The notes beneath the pieces are model-generated. The model saw only the letters and a list, made by a program, of their open reading frames with translations, was not told the DNA's origin and searched no databases. From Pseudomonadota bacterium (GTDB taxonomy: Bacteria > Pseudomonadota > Alphaproteobacteria > Rhizobiales > Rhizobiaceae), in the NCBI GenBank assembly GCA_023419535.1, contig JAEZXX010000026.1, positions 1 to 30,963 of the forward strand: a stretch of DNA of 30,963 nt, in the 5' to 3' direction. Shown here in pieces: positions 7,776-16,142 of this stretch (position 1 is the first letter of the stretch; each line of letters starts with the position of its first letter). A program made the translations under genes and the position numbers.

Positions 7776-9185
7776 TTACTCGTCGAGCACCCAGGTATCC
7801 TTCGTGCCGCCGCCCTGGCTGGAATTGACGACCAGCGAGCCCTCCTTCAGGGCCACGCGCGTCAACCCGCCGGGAATGATCTTCACCGTGTCCGAGACGA
7901 GCACGAAGGGCCGCAGGTCGACATGGCGCGGGGCCAGACCCTTCTCGACGAGGATCGGGACCGTCGAGAGCGCCAGCGTCGGCTGGGCGATGTAGTTGCC
8001 CGGACGGCTCCTGAGCTTCTCGGCGAAGGCCTCGCGTTCGGCCTTGGAGGCGGCCGGGCCGACGAGCATGCCGTAGCCGCCCGAGCCGTGGACCTCCTTC
8101 ACGACGAGCTCGTGGAGATGGTCGAGGACGTAGGCGAGCTCGTCCGCCTCCGCGCAGCGATGGGTCGGCACGTTCTTCAGGATCGCCGGCTTGCCGGTGT
8201 AGAACTCCACGATCTCGGGCATGTAGGAGTAGATCGCCTTGTCGTCGGAGATTCCGGTGCCCGGCGCGTTGGCGATCGTGATCCCGCCGTTGCGGTAGAC
8301 CTCCATGATGCCGGGCACGCCCAGGAGCGAATCCGGCTTGAAGGCGAGCGGGTCGAGATAGGCGTCGTCGACCCGGCGGTAGAGGACGTCGATGGGCAGG
8401 AACCCCTTGGTGGTGCGCATCTGGATGCGCCCGTCGACGAGCTTCAGATCGTCGCCCTCGACGAGCTCCACGCCCATCTGGTCGGCCAGGAAGGCGTGCT
8501 CGTAATAGGCCGAATTGTGGATGCCGGGCGTCAGGATCGCGATGCGCGGCGTGCCCTCGCAGGCGGCGGGCGCGACGGCACCGAGCGAGCGTCGCAGGTG
8601 GCGGGGATAGGTCTCGACCGGCCGCACGCGGTTCTGCGCGAACAGCTCGGGGAACATCTGCATCATCGTCTCGCGGTTCTCGATCATGTACGAGACACCG
8701 GAGGGCGTGCGCGCATTGTCCTCAAGGACGTAGAACTCGTCCTCGTCGGTGCGCACGATGTCGACGCCGATGATGTGGGTGTAGACCCCGCCCGGCGGCC
8801 GGAAGCCCACCATCTGCGGCAGGAACGCCTCGTTCCCCTCGATCAGCCGGGCGGGAACGATGCCGGCCTTCACGATCTCCTGGTCTTGATAGACGTCCTC
8901 CAGGAAGGCGTTTAGGCCCCGCACGCGCTGTTCGATGCCCTCCGCGAGCGTGGCCCATTCGCGGCCCGAGATGATGCGCGGAACGAGGTCGAAGGGGATG
9001 AGCCGCTCGGCCGCCTCCTTGTCCCCGTAGACGTTGAAGGTGATGCCGGTGCGGCGGAAGAAGCTCTCGGCCTCGCTGGCCTTGGCGACGAGCGAGGAGG
9101 GCTCCTGCCGGTCGAACCAGGACTGGAAGCGCCGATAGGGATCCCGGACCCCGTCCGGCGCCGAAAGCATCTCGTCGAATGGCAT
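7776..9185 (-). CDS. Circularly permuted ATP-grasp amidoligase-like protein (DUF404/407)
   Basis: This 469-residue protein is a circularly permuted ATP-grasp family member. Typical blocks are FDEML and YRRFQSWF at the N-terminus, FLPQMVGFRPPGG, VLEDNARTPSGVSYMIENR, then NAPGTGISDDKAIYSYMP and FYTGKPAILKNVPTHRC. A nucleotide-binding region around VVKEVHGSGGYGMLVGP follows, and RPFVLVSDTVKIIPGGLTR is near the end. The family is predicted to form amide bonds using ATP, in peptide synthesis or protein tagging. The ATG at 9185 (AAGGAG upstream) gives the family-standard start; the reading back to 9305 adds an unrelated stretch. It is the first gene of the ATP-grasp, alpha-E, Anbu, PPOX series. Confidence 0.93.
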   Translation of the reverse strand: MPFDEMLSAPDGVRDPYRRFQSWFDRQEPSSLVAKASEAESFFRRTGITFNVYGDKEAAERLIPFDLVPRIISGREWATLAEGIEQRVRGLNAFLEDVYQDQEIVKAGIVPARLIEGNEAFLPQMVGFRPPGGVYTHIIGVDIVRTDEDEFYVLEDNARTPSGVSYMIENRETMMQMFPELFAQNRVRPVETYPRHLRRSLGAVAPAACEGTPRIAILTPGIHNSAYYEHAFLADQMGVELVEGDDLKLVDGRIQMRTTKGFLPIDVLYRRVDDAYLDPLAFKPDSLLGVPGIMEVYRNGGITIANAPGTGISDDKAIYSYMPEIVEFYTGKPAILKNVPTHRCAEADELAYVLDHLHELVVKEVHGSGGYGMLVGPAASKAEREAFAEKLRSRPGNYIAQPTLALSTVPILVEKGLAPRHVDLRPFVLVSDTVKIIPGGLTRVALKEGSLVVNSSQGGGTKDTWVLDE

Positions 9186-9443
9186 ATGCGCAAACGCTCC
9201 TTCGTCGGAATCCGCCGGTGAGTAGAATGCGTCATCCGCGACGCTTGCCAAGAGGACGAGAGCCGTCGCGAGGCCGTCTTGGGCGATGTTTTTCGCGCTG
9301 CACATGGAATGGGCAGCGTCGCGCCAGCGGGGCAGGCGCCCCGTCGCGGCAGTCGCCGCCCCACCGGCAAGCCATTCTGCCTGGTCCTGTCAGACGCCGC
9401 GAAGCTTCCGTCCGGTCGGGCGAAGTGGAGTTGGACCTATTTT

Positions 9444-9461
9444 CTTTCGCAGTTGCGAAAG
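9444..9461. promoter_or_regulatory. Candidate operator, 8-bp inverted repeat
   Basis: The palindrome CTTTCGCA-GT-TGCGAAAG is perfect and lies 107 bp upstream of the TRAP binding-protein gene. Its size and symmetry fit a dimeric transcription factor. The regulator is not identifiable here. Confidence 0.5.
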
Positions 9462-9482
9462 AGGCAGATCAAAGCCGATCCG

Positions 9483-9510
9483 GCCAAGGTCACGGACGCT
9501 TGACCTTGGC
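9483..9510. promoter_or_regulatory. 10-bp inverted repeat in TRAP leader
   Basis: Perfect arms gccaaggtca / tgaccttggc are separated by 8 nt, ending 58 bp before the dctP-like ATG. It may be a second operator or a leader RNA hairpin. Confidence 0.45.
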
Positions 9511-9568
9511 GCCGGCCGCGTGCAAGCCTTCGATCCGCAAGTCGCCGCAAAGGCGCGGGGGAGGAAAC

Positions 9569-10708
9569 ATGGCCGACACGATCGACGGCTCCGGATCGCA
9601 TCCGGAGGGCAAGCACTCACGCCGAAAATTCCTGACGGGGGCCGCCGGCGCGGGCGTCGCCGCCGCCGCGACGGTCGCCATGCCGAACGTGTCGCGCGCG
9701 CAGACGCAGACGCTGCGCTTCCAGAGCACGTGGCCCGAGCAGGACATCTTCCACGAGTTCGCGCGCGACTTCGTCAACCGCGTGAACACGCTGGCCAGCG
9801 GCCGGGTGGAGCTCCAGCTGCTTCCGGCCGGCTCCGTCGTGAACTCCCTCCAGCTGCAGGACGCGATCACGGCCGGCGCGCTCGACGGCGGCCACGGCGT
9901 CGCCGGCTACTGGTACGGCAAGAACAAGGCCTTCTCGCTGTTCGCGACGCCCCCTTCCATGGGCTGGAACGCCAACCAGATGCTCGGCTGGATCCGCTAT
10001 GGCGGCGGGCAGGAACTCTATGACGAGCTGGTGCAGCAAGTGCTGGGCCTCAACCTCGTCGGCTATCTGTCCGGCCCGATGCCCAGCCAGCCGCTCGGCT
10101 GGTTCGCGAACGAGATCACCTCGCCCGACCAGCTCCAGGGCCTGAAGTACCGCACGAACGGCCTGGCGGCCGACATGTTTCAGAACATGGGGGTCGCGGT
10201 GACGATCATGGGATCGCCCGACATCGTGCCGGCCATGGACCGCGGGCTCCTCGACGGCGCGGAGTTCAACAACCCCTCTTCGGACCTGACGCTCGGCTTC
10301 CCCGACGTCGCCAACACCTACATGGTGCGCTCGCACCATCAGCCCTGCGAGTGCTTCGAGATCATCTTCAACAAGGCCAAGCACGACGCGCTCGGCGAGG
10401 AGGTGATCCAGATCCTGCGCTACGCCTCGGACGCGGCCTCCGCGGACATGGCCTGGAAGGCGATGGACCGGTACTCGGCGGACCTCCAGAAGATCCGCGA
10501 CGCCGGCGTCACCGTCGTCGAGACGCCGGACGCCGTCCTGCAGGCGCAGCTCGATTCCTGGACGCAGGTCGTCGAGAGCCTCTCGGCCGACCCCTTCTTC
10601 GCCAAGGTCATCGAGAGCCAGAAGGCCTGGGTCCAGCGGGTCGTCGGCTTCGAGATGCAGTGGGAGGTCCCCCGCCGGGCCGCCTACGAGCACTTCTTCT
10701 CCGCCTGA
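9569..10708 (+). CDS. TRAP transporter substrate-binding protein, Tat-exported (TakP-like)
   Basis: This 379-residue periplasmic binding protein of the DctP/TakP type has a Tat signal: SRRKFL at residues 17-22, an Ala-rich hydrophobic stretch and likely cleavage after SRA (about residue 44). The mature protein starts QTLRFQSTWPEQD, as in TakP-like members. It carries the family segment MVRSHHQPCECFEIIFNKAKHD, which resembles 2-oxoacid-binding TakP of Rhodobacter. It would deliver an organic acid, possibly a 2-oxo monocarboxylate, to the DctQM permease; the ligand is inferred. The ATG at 9569 has a GGGGGAGG ribosome-binding site. A strong hairpin separates it from the permease genes. Confidence 0.92.
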   Translation: MADTIDGSGSHPEGKHSRRKFLTGAAGAGVAAAATVAMPNVSRAQTQTLRFQSTWPEQDIFHEFARDFVNRVNTLASGRVELQLLPAGSVVNSLQLQDAITAGALDGGHGVAGYWYGKNKAFSLFATPPSMGWNANQMLGWIRYGGGQELYDELVQQVLGLNLVGYLSGPMPSQPLGWFANEITSPDQLQGLKYRTNGLAADMFQNMGVAVTIMGSPDIVPAMDRGLLDGAEFNNPSSDLTLGFPDVANTYMVRSHHQPCECFEIIFNKAKHDALGEEVIQILRYASDAASADMAWKAMDRYSADLQKIRDAGVTVVETPDAVLQAQLDSWTQVVESLSADPFFAKVIESQKAWVQRVVGFEMQWEVPRRAAYEHFFSA

Positions 10709-10775
10709 CGGTCGTCTGTGCCCGGCCGGCAGCCGCAAGTGCCAGTCGCGGCGGCCGGCCCCGTTCGATGAGCCG

Positions 10776-10809
10776 GGCGCGCTCCGTCTGAGACCGGACG
10801 GGGCGCGCC
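10776..10809 (+). promoter_or_regulatory. Intercistronic hairpin after the TRAP binding-protein gene
   Basis: A 13-bp stem with one G-U pair (arms 10776-10788 and 10797-10809, 8-nt loop) lies between the binding-protein and small-permease genes. It has only TT after it. Such hairpins commonly protect the upstream mRNA or partly stop transcription, giving more binding protein than permease. Confidence 0.55.
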
Positions 10810-10861
10810 TTCATGAGGAGCCGCGCGTCCATCCGGCGTGCCGCGGGATCCATAACCCCAG

Positions 10862-11464
10862 ATGCAGAAATTCCTGTTCGCCATCGACCGGCTGAGCGAG
10901 CTCGTGGGCAAGCTCTTCGCCTGGTCGGTCGTCCTCCTCACGGGCACCGTCTGCTACGAGGTGTTCGTGCGCTACGCGCTCGGCAGGCCCACGACCTGGG
11001 CCTACGACATGAGCTACATCTTCTACGGCACGCTATTCATGATGGCGGGGGCCTACGCGCTCTCGCGCAACAGCCAGGTGCGGGCCGACATCGTCTACCG
11101 CCTCCTGCCGGTTCGCTGGCAGGGCGGGCTCGATCTCGTCCTCTACATCCTCTTCTTCTTTCCCGGCGTCATCGCCTTCGTCTACTCAGGATACGGCTTC
11201 GCCGCCTTCTCCTGGATGATCGGCGAGCGCTCGGTGGCCAGCCCCAACGGGCCGCCGCTCTACCACTTCAAGTCGCTCATCCCGATCGCCGGCTTCTTCC
11301 TGCTCCTGCAGGGCATCGCGGAGACCATCCGCGCCTTCACGGCCCTTCGCACCGGCGTCTGGCCGCCGCGACGGCACGACGTGGAGGAACTCGACGCCAA
11401 GCTCGCCGCGCAGGTGGAGGACGGCACGCTCACGCAAGGTGCCGATCTGAGGAACAAGCTGTGA
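10862..11464 (+). CDS. TRAP transporter small permease (DctQ family)
   Basis: This 200-residue protein has four hydrophobic helices (roughly residues 20-42, 58-75, 95-118 and 140-160). It contains the DctQ pattern YEVFVRYALGRPTTWAYD and, between helices 2 and 3, RNSQVRADIVY. It is the small membrane subunit of a Na+- or H+-coupled TRAP importer and works with the large DctM subunit. The insertion SVASPNGPPLYHFKSLIP is typical of the subgroup that goes with TakP-like binding proteins. The ATG at 10862 has no clear Shine-Dalgarno. Its stop overlaps the GTG of the dctM-like gene. Confidence 0.92.
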   Translation: MQKFLFAIDRLSELVGKLFAWSVVLLTGTVCYEVFVRYALGRPTTWAYDMSYIFYGTLFMMAGAYALSRNSQVRADIVYRLLPVRWQGGLDLVLYILFFFPGVIAFVYSGYGFAAFSWMIGERSVASPNGPPLYHFKSLIPIAGFFLLLQGIAETIRAFTALRTGVWPPRRHDVEELDAKLAAQVEDGTLTQGADLRNKL

Positions 11465-12783
11465 CCAATCCCGAAATCGGCATCCTGATGCTGGTGGTGT
11501 TCATCTTCGCCATCCTGCTCGGCTTCCCCATCGCCTTCACCCTCGTCGCGCTCTCGGTGTTCTTCGGCTACCTCGCCATCGGCGACACGATCTTCCCGCT
11601 CCTGGTGCAGCGCACCTACGGCGTGATGTCGAACGACGTGCTGATCTCGATCCCGCTCTTCCTCTTCATGGGCTACATGATCGAGCGGTCGAACATCCTC
11701 GGGCGCCTCTTCCACTCGCTGCAGCTCGCCGCGCGCGGCATGCCCGGCTCGCTCGCCGTGGCGAGCCTCCTCACCTGCACCCTCTTTGCGACGGCCACCG
11801 GCATCGTCGGCGCCGTCATCACGCTGATGGGGCTCCTGGCGCTGCCGGCCATGCTGAACGCGGGCTACGACAAGCGCCTCGCCACCGGCGCGATCTGCGC
11901 CGGCGGCACGCTCGGCATCCTGATCCCGCCCTCGATCATGCTGATCCTCTACGGGGCGACGGCCGGGGTCTCGGTCGTGCGCCTCTACGCGGCGGCGCTG
12001 ATCCCGGGCCTCGTGCTCTCGGGCTTCTACATCGTCTTCGTCATCGTACGGGCCTATCTGAACCCCAGTCTGGCGCCCAAGCTTCCGGACGAGGCCTACA
12101 ACGTTCCCAAGCGCGAGATCGCCAAGAACGTCCTCGTCTCCTTCGTGCCGCTCGCGGCCCTTATCTTCTCGGTGCTCGGCGCGATCCTCTTCGGGCTGGC
12201 CACGCCCCACGAGGCGGCGGGCATCGGCGCGCTGGGCGCGGTGCTGCTGGCGCTCTGCTACCGGGCGCTGACCTTCGAGAAGTTCAAGGAATCGGTGTTC
12301 CTGACGGCCCGCTCCTCCGCCATGGTCTGCTGGCTCTTCGTCGGCTCCTGGATCTTCGCGTCGGTCTTCGCGCTTCTGGGCGGGCAGGCGGTGATCGCGG
12401 GCTGGTTCGAGGCGATGGACCTGACGCCGCTGCAGTTCCTGCTTCTGACGCAGCTGATCATCTTCCTGCTCGGCTGGCCGCTGGAATGGACGGAGATCAT
12501 CGTCATCTTCGTGCCGATCTTCCTGCCGCTTCTGGCCATCTACGACATCGACCCGCTGTTCTTCGGCATCCTCGTGGCGCTGAACGTGCAGACGGCTTTC
12601 ATGTCGCCGCCCATGGCCATGTCCGCCTTCTACCTGAAGGGGGTCGCGCCGAAGGGCGTGGAGCTGGTCGACATCTTCTGGGGCATGGTGCCGTTCCTGA
12701 TCATCGTGCTCTTCACCATGGTGCTCTACTACGTCTTCCCGGGCATGGGCTCCTGGCTGCCGACCGTGCTCTACGGACGGTGA
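11461..12783 (+). CDS. TRAP transporter large permease (DctM family)
   Basis: This 440-residue integral membrane protein has 11-13 hydrophobic segments and is the transport subunit of the TRAP system. Family marks include LLGFPIAFTLVALS near the start, SIPLFLFMGYMIERS, CAGGTLGILIPPSIMLILYG and ATPHEAAGIGALGA. NVQTAFMSPPMAMSAFYLKG lies near the end; these glycine/proline-rich turns line the substrate path. I chose GTG at 11461, which overlaps the DctQ stop (GTGA) and gives the usual VTNPEIGILML start; the longer reading in this frame runs over the dctQ-like gene and is not credible. Confidence 0.93.
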   Translation: MTNPEIGILMLVVFIFAILLGFPIAFTLVALSVFFGYLAIGDTIFPLLVQRTYGVMSNDVLISIPLFLFMGYMIERSNILGRLFHSLQLAARGMPGSLAVASLLTCTLFATATGIVGAVITLMGLLALPAMLNAGYDKRLATGAICAGGTLGILIPPSIMLILYGATAGVSVVRLYAAALIPGLVLSGFYIVFVIVRAYLNPSLAPKLPDEAYNVPKREIAKNVLVSFVPLAALIFSVLGAILFGLATPHEAAGIGALGAVLLALCYRALTFEKFKESVFLTARSSAMVCWLFVGSWIFASVFALLGGQAVIAGWFEAMDLTPLQFLLLTQLIIFLLGWPLEWTEIIVIFVPIFLPLLAIYDIDPLFFGILVALNVQTAFMSPPMAMSAFYLKGVAPKGVELVDIFWGMVPFLIIVLFTMVLYYVFPGMGSWLPTVLYGR

Positions 12784-13088
12784 GAACACGGCCGCGCTCT
12801 TCCCGGGCGCGGCCGGGCTGTCCGGACGGCCGGTCCGTTCTGGAAACACGAAAAAAGGGGCGGGTCCGCTTCGCCGGACCCGCCCTTACATGTCGTCCCG
12901 CGACATTGAGAGCGCCGACCCGTCCGTTCGGACGCACGAAGGTCGCTCAAGCCTTCTGAGCGGCGCATCGCCCGGAGATCGATTCCGATCTGCGGGCCGA
13001 TGCCGTAACCGGCGCGGTCGGCCGTCGAACCTGCCGGACGGCTCGTCTCCCGAAGGGCTGAGGCGGATGGGCGCTGTCGCCCGAAGCG
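12784..13088. other. 305-bp gene-free region between convergent genes
   Basis: It lies between the stops of the convergent TRAP permease and carboxypeptidase genes. It holds a hairpin near the TRAP stop (ggccgcgc/gcgcggcc, 12790-12814) and the terminator at 12851-12885. I see no coding sequence. Confidence 0.5.
12851..12885 (-). terminator. Rho-independent terminator for the carboxypeptidase gene
   Basis: An 11-bp perfect GC stem (12858-12868 / 12875-12885, loop cttcgc) is preceded by AAAAAA on the plus strand, giving a T-tract on the minus strand. It lies about 200 bp beyond the stop of the minus-strand carboxypeptidase gene. Confidence 0.75.
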
Positions 13089-14327
13089 CTACTGGATCAG
13101 GCCGGCGACGTAGCCGTAGGCGAGGCGCCCGGCCTCCTGCCCGTAGGAGACGACGGCCCGTCCGGCATCCGATGCGTAGCCGAGAGCCATGTCCCAGGCG
13201 CGCTGCATGAAGGGCGCCTGCTCGACGGCGGCCTGCGCCAGAAGCGGGGCCTCGCGCACGGTCTGGCCCGCCCGCACGACCCGGACGCGACCGATTTCCT
13301 GGCCGGCGGTCACGGGTGCGTCGACCGAGGGCGTCTCGTCGACGAGGATCTCGAACTCGCCTTCCGTTCCGCGCGCGGCGAGGACGGTGAGGTCCTCTGC
13401 CGGCGCCAGGGCGACCGTGGGCGCCAGCCCGCCGCGCACGTTCGCCTGCGCCGCCGCCGCGCCTGCCGCGAGGACGACGTGGTCCTGGAAGCTGCGCAGG
13501 CCCCAGGTCATCATCTTGCGCGCTTCCTCCGCGCGCTCGTTCACGGACTGCATACCGTTCATCGCCATGACGATGCGGCGGCCGTTCTCCTGCGCCGAGG
13601 CGACGAGGCCGTAGCCGGCCTCCGAGGTGTGGCCGGTCTTCAGCCCGTCCGCGCCGAGCGCCAAGAGCGGGTTGCGCGAGCGCTGGGTGATGCCGTTGAA
13701 GGTGAACTCGGTCTCGCTGAAGAGCGGATAGCGATCGGGATAGTCGCGAATCAGGTGCTCGGCGAGGACGACGAGGTCCCGCATGGTCACGTGCTGTCCG
13801 GGGTCGGGCAGGCCGTGCGGATTGGTGAAGTTCGAGCCCGTCAGGCCGATCTCGGCGGCGCGCTGGTTCATCAGCTGCGCGAAGGCCTCCACCGATCCGG
13901 CGATGCCCTCGGCCGCGACGATGGTCGCGTCGTTGCCCGACTGGATGGCGATGCCCTTGATGAGGTCTTCGACGCTGACGGTCGAGTTCAGCGGCAGGAA
14001 CATCGTCGACCCGCCGGAGGCTGCGCCGCCCGTGCGCCAGGCGTATTCGGAGACCGCGAAGGTGTCCGTCGGCGACAGCCGGCCTTCTTCCAGTTCATGG
14101 AAGATGACCGCGATGGTCATCAGCTTGACGAGGCTCGCCGGCGGCACGGCGCGGTCGGCGTCCTTCTCGAACAGGATCGTGTCCGTGTTGAAGTCGACGA
14201 GGATCGCCGTCGGCGCGGTCGTGTCGAAGCCTTGTGCGATCGCCGCTGGCGCGGCCGAGAGGAACAGGGCGGACGCGATCATTGCGGCGCAGACGGCGGA
14301 CCGGTGGGCGTTCGTCCTCATCCGCAT
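13089..14327 (-). CDS. D-alanyl-D-alanine carboxypeptidase (PBP5/DacF-like)
   Basis: This 412-residue periplasmic serine peptidase trims the terminal D-Ala of peptidoglycan stem peptides. All three active-site motifs are present: SLVK (Ser-65 nucleophile, Lys-68), SGN (130-132) and KTG (230-232). A Sec signal ends near AIA at residue 31. A C-terminal beta domain of about 100 residues follows the catalytic part. The last 40 residues (RAWDMALGYASDAGRA, then YGQEAGRLAYGYVAGLIQ) look like an amphipathic helix that could hold it on the outer face of the inner membrane, as in PBP5. The start may be ATG 14327 or ATG 14321. A strong terminator lies downstream. It is divergent from the Nudix gene. Confidence 0.95.
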   Translation of the reverse strand: MRMRTNAHRSAVCAAMIASALFLSAAPAAIAQGFDTTAPTAILVDFNTDTILFEKDADRAVPPASLVKLMTIAVIFHELEEGRLSPTDTFAVSEYAWRTGGAASGGSTMFLPLNSTVSVEDLIKGIAIQSGNDATIVAAEGIAGSVEAFAQLMNQRAAEIGLTGSNFTNPHGLPDPGQHVTMRDLVVLAEHLIRDYPDRYPLFSETEFTFNGITQRSRNPLLALGADGLKTGHTSEAGYGLVASAQENGRRIVMAMNGMQSVNERAEEARKMMTWGLRSFQDHVVLAAGAAAAQANVRGGLAPTVALAPAEDLTVLAARGTEGEFEILVDETPSVDAPVTAGQEIGRVRVVRAGQTVREAPLLAQAAVEQAPFMQRAWDMALGYASDAGRAVVSYGQEAGRLAYGYVAGLIQ

Positions 14328-14557
14328 GGCATTGACCCTTTCGCGGCCGGCGAATCACGCCGTCCGTCTGTCCTTCGCGCGGGATCGTGGCCAAGAAGAC
14401 CCGGCCCGTCAAATCAAGGTCGCGCGAAGCTTGCGCGAAGATTTCCGGCTACATTTTCCTTGATGTCGGAAGCCCTTGCTTGCGAAGGGAGAACGAACAA
14501 TCTTCGTTGATGGGGCGGACAGGCGCCGGTCGAGGGACGGGCGCAAGGAGCGGCAGC

Positions 14558-15049
14558 ATGGCGGGACGCAAGAGCAGAAGGGTGCAGCGGCAGGTGGCCG
14601 CTCTGCCGCTGCGCGTCGCGCCGTCGGGCGAGACGGAGGCCCTCCTCGTCACCTCGCGCCGGACGCAGCGCTGGGTCCTTCCCAAAGGGAATTTGATGAG
14701 GGGCAAGAGCGAAGCCAACGCGGCCGCCATCGAGGCGGCCGAGGAGGCGGGGGTCGAGGGAGCCGTGCGCAAGGAGCCGCTCGGCAGCTACGACTATTGG
14801 AAGCGCCGCTCGCTGTGGTTCGAGCTCTGCCGCGTCGACGTCTTCCCGCTCATCGTCACCGCAGAGCGGAAAGCCTGGAAGGAGAAGGGCGAGCGCGAGC
14901 GGGCCTGGGTGCCGCTCCGCCTCGCCTCGCGCATGGTCCTCGAGCCCGGTCTTCAGACGCTCCTGCGCGAGCTCGCCGGGGACGAGGGCTTCGCCCGGTC
15001 CCTGGCGGAGAAGAAGCGGGTTTCGGTCGCCGATCCGCGCACCGCCTGA
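14558..15049 (+). CDS. Nudix hydrolase (diphosphoinositol-polyphosphate type)
   Basis: This 163-residue protein has an alpha/beta Nudix fold. WVLPKGNLMRGKSEANAAA is followed by IEAAEEAGVEG, the DIPP-like arrangement that starts with PKG. The metal-binding Glu residues of the helix are kept (E59, E62, E63). The usual first Glu of the box is Lys-50, and the Arg of the REUxEE motif is Ile-58. It probably hydrolyses a nucleoside-diphosphate-linked compound in the cytoplasm; the substrate is unknown. I chose ATG at 14558 (AAGGAG eight bases upstream). The 230-bp gap to the divergent carboxypeptidase should hold both promoters. It precedes the GTP-derived metabolite cluster by 106 bp. Confidence 0.85.
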   Translation: MAGRKSRRVQRQVAALPLRVAPSGETEALLVTSRRTQRWVLPKGNLMRGKSEANAAAIEAAEEAGVEGAVRKEPLGSYDYWKRRSLWFELCRVDVFPLIVTAERKAWKEKGERERAWVPLRLASRMVLEPGLQTLLRELAGDEGFARSLAEKKRVSVADPRTA

Positions 15050-15155
15050 GGGCGGCGCTCCGGCATCGCGCGCGGCTCCGCGCTCGGACCTTTCCGTCCG
15101 GCTCGCCCGCTCCATCTCCGCCTGCCCGCCACGCACGATCTCCGAGCCTTCCGCA

Positions 15156-16142
15156 TTGTCAGACCGAACCATACCCGAGGAGGCGCGCGCGCTCTGGATC
15201 ACGGCCGCCGGTGAATGCGAGCTGCGGGCCGAAGCGCTGCCGGTCCCCGGGCCGGACGAGGTCGTCCTAGAAAGCCTGTTCGGCGCGATCAGCCGGGGAA
15301 CGGAGCGCCTGATCTTCGAGGGCCGCGTTCCGCCGGCCGAGTACGAGCGCATGCGCGGACCCCGCCAGGCCGGCGATTTCCCCTTTCCGGTCAAATACGG
15401 CTACGCCCTCGTCGCCCGCATCGTCGAAGGACCGGACGAGCGAATCGGCCAGACCGTCTTCTCGCTCCATCCGCATCAGGACCGCGCGGTCGTCGGGTCG
15501 GGCGAGGTCGTCCGCGTGCCGGACGCCGTGCCCGCCGCCCGCGCCGTCCTCGCCGCCAACATGGAAACGGCGCTGAACGTCGTCTGGGACGCCGGGATCG
15601 GCCCCGGCGACCGGGTCGGGATCGTCGGCGGCGGGCTGGTCGGCCTTCTCTGCGGCTGGCTGACGGGCCGCATTCCCGGCGTCGAGACCTGCCTCGTGGA
15701 CGTCGACCCTTCGCGCGCGTCCGTCGCCGCCGCGCTCGGCATCGGCTTCGCCCCGCCGGATGGCGTCGCGCAAGACTGCGACGTCGTCCTGCACCTGTCG
15801 GGTCGCGGGGAAGGGCTCGGAACGGCCGTCGCCATGGCGGGCTTCGAGGCGCGGATCGTCGAGGCCAGCTGGTACGGGGAAGGCGAGGTGCCGGTGGCGC
15901 TCGGAGGCGCCTTCCACTCGCGGCGCCTGTCGATCGTCGCCTCGCAGGTCGGAACGGTGCCTCCCGGACGCCGCGCCCGATGGACGACCCGGCGACGCCT
16001 GGAGGCGGCGCTGTCGCTTCTGGCCGACGACCGGCTCGACGTCCTCATCTCGGGCGAGACGCCCTTCGGCGAACTCGCGGCCGCCTATCACGGGATTCTG
16101 ACCGCATCCCGAACGCTGTGCCACCGTATACGCTACGTCTGA
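15156..16142 (+). CDS. Zinc-less medium-chain dehydrogenase/reductase
   Basis: This 328-residue protein has the two-domain medium-chain dehydrogenase layout. The N-terminal catalytic domain carries LFGAISRGTERLIFEG at residues 41-56, where zinc alcohol dehydrogenases have the catalytic Cys. FPVKYGYALVARIVEG stands in place of the Gly-His-Glu site. The Rossmann motif VGIVGGGLVG is at residues 154-163, followed by an acidic strand end (CLVDVD). With no catalytic zinc ligands and no four-Cys lobe, it is probably an NAD(P)-dependent oxidoreductase acting by another mechanism. The start is TTG at 15156; no nearer ATG exists. The next gene begins 14 bp after its stop. The substrate is unknown but likely belongs to the pathway encoded downstream. 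Confidence 0.8.
   Translation: MSDRTIPEEARALWITAAGECELRAEALPVPGPDEVVLESLFGAISRGTERLIFEGRVPPAEYERMRGPRQAGDFPFPVKYGYALVARIVEGPDERIGQTVFSLHPHQDRAVVGSGEVVRVPDAVPAARAVLAANMETALNVVWDAGIGPGDRVGIVGGGLVGLLCGWLTGRIPGVETCLVDVDPSRASVAAALGIGFAPPDGVAQDCDVVLHLSGRGEGLGTAVAMAGFEARIVEASWYGEGEVPVALGGAFHSRRLSIVASQVGTVPPGRRARWTTRRRLEAALSLLADDRLDVLISGETPFGELAAAYHGILTASRTLCHRIRYV

Larger units (their letters stand above)
9186..9568. promoter_or_regulatory. Divergent control region between ATP-grasp and TRAP operons
   Basis: This 383-bp gene-free stretch lies between two divergent operons. It must hold both promoters, though none matches a consensus well (TTGGAC at 9431 could be a -35 for the TRAP side). It contains the two inverted repeats listed separately. 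Confidence 0.5.

Noticed and set aside
11260..12849. 529-codon minus-strand open frame
   Set aside because: It is a shadow of the TRAP permease genes, rich in Arg, Glu, His and Asp without any motif.
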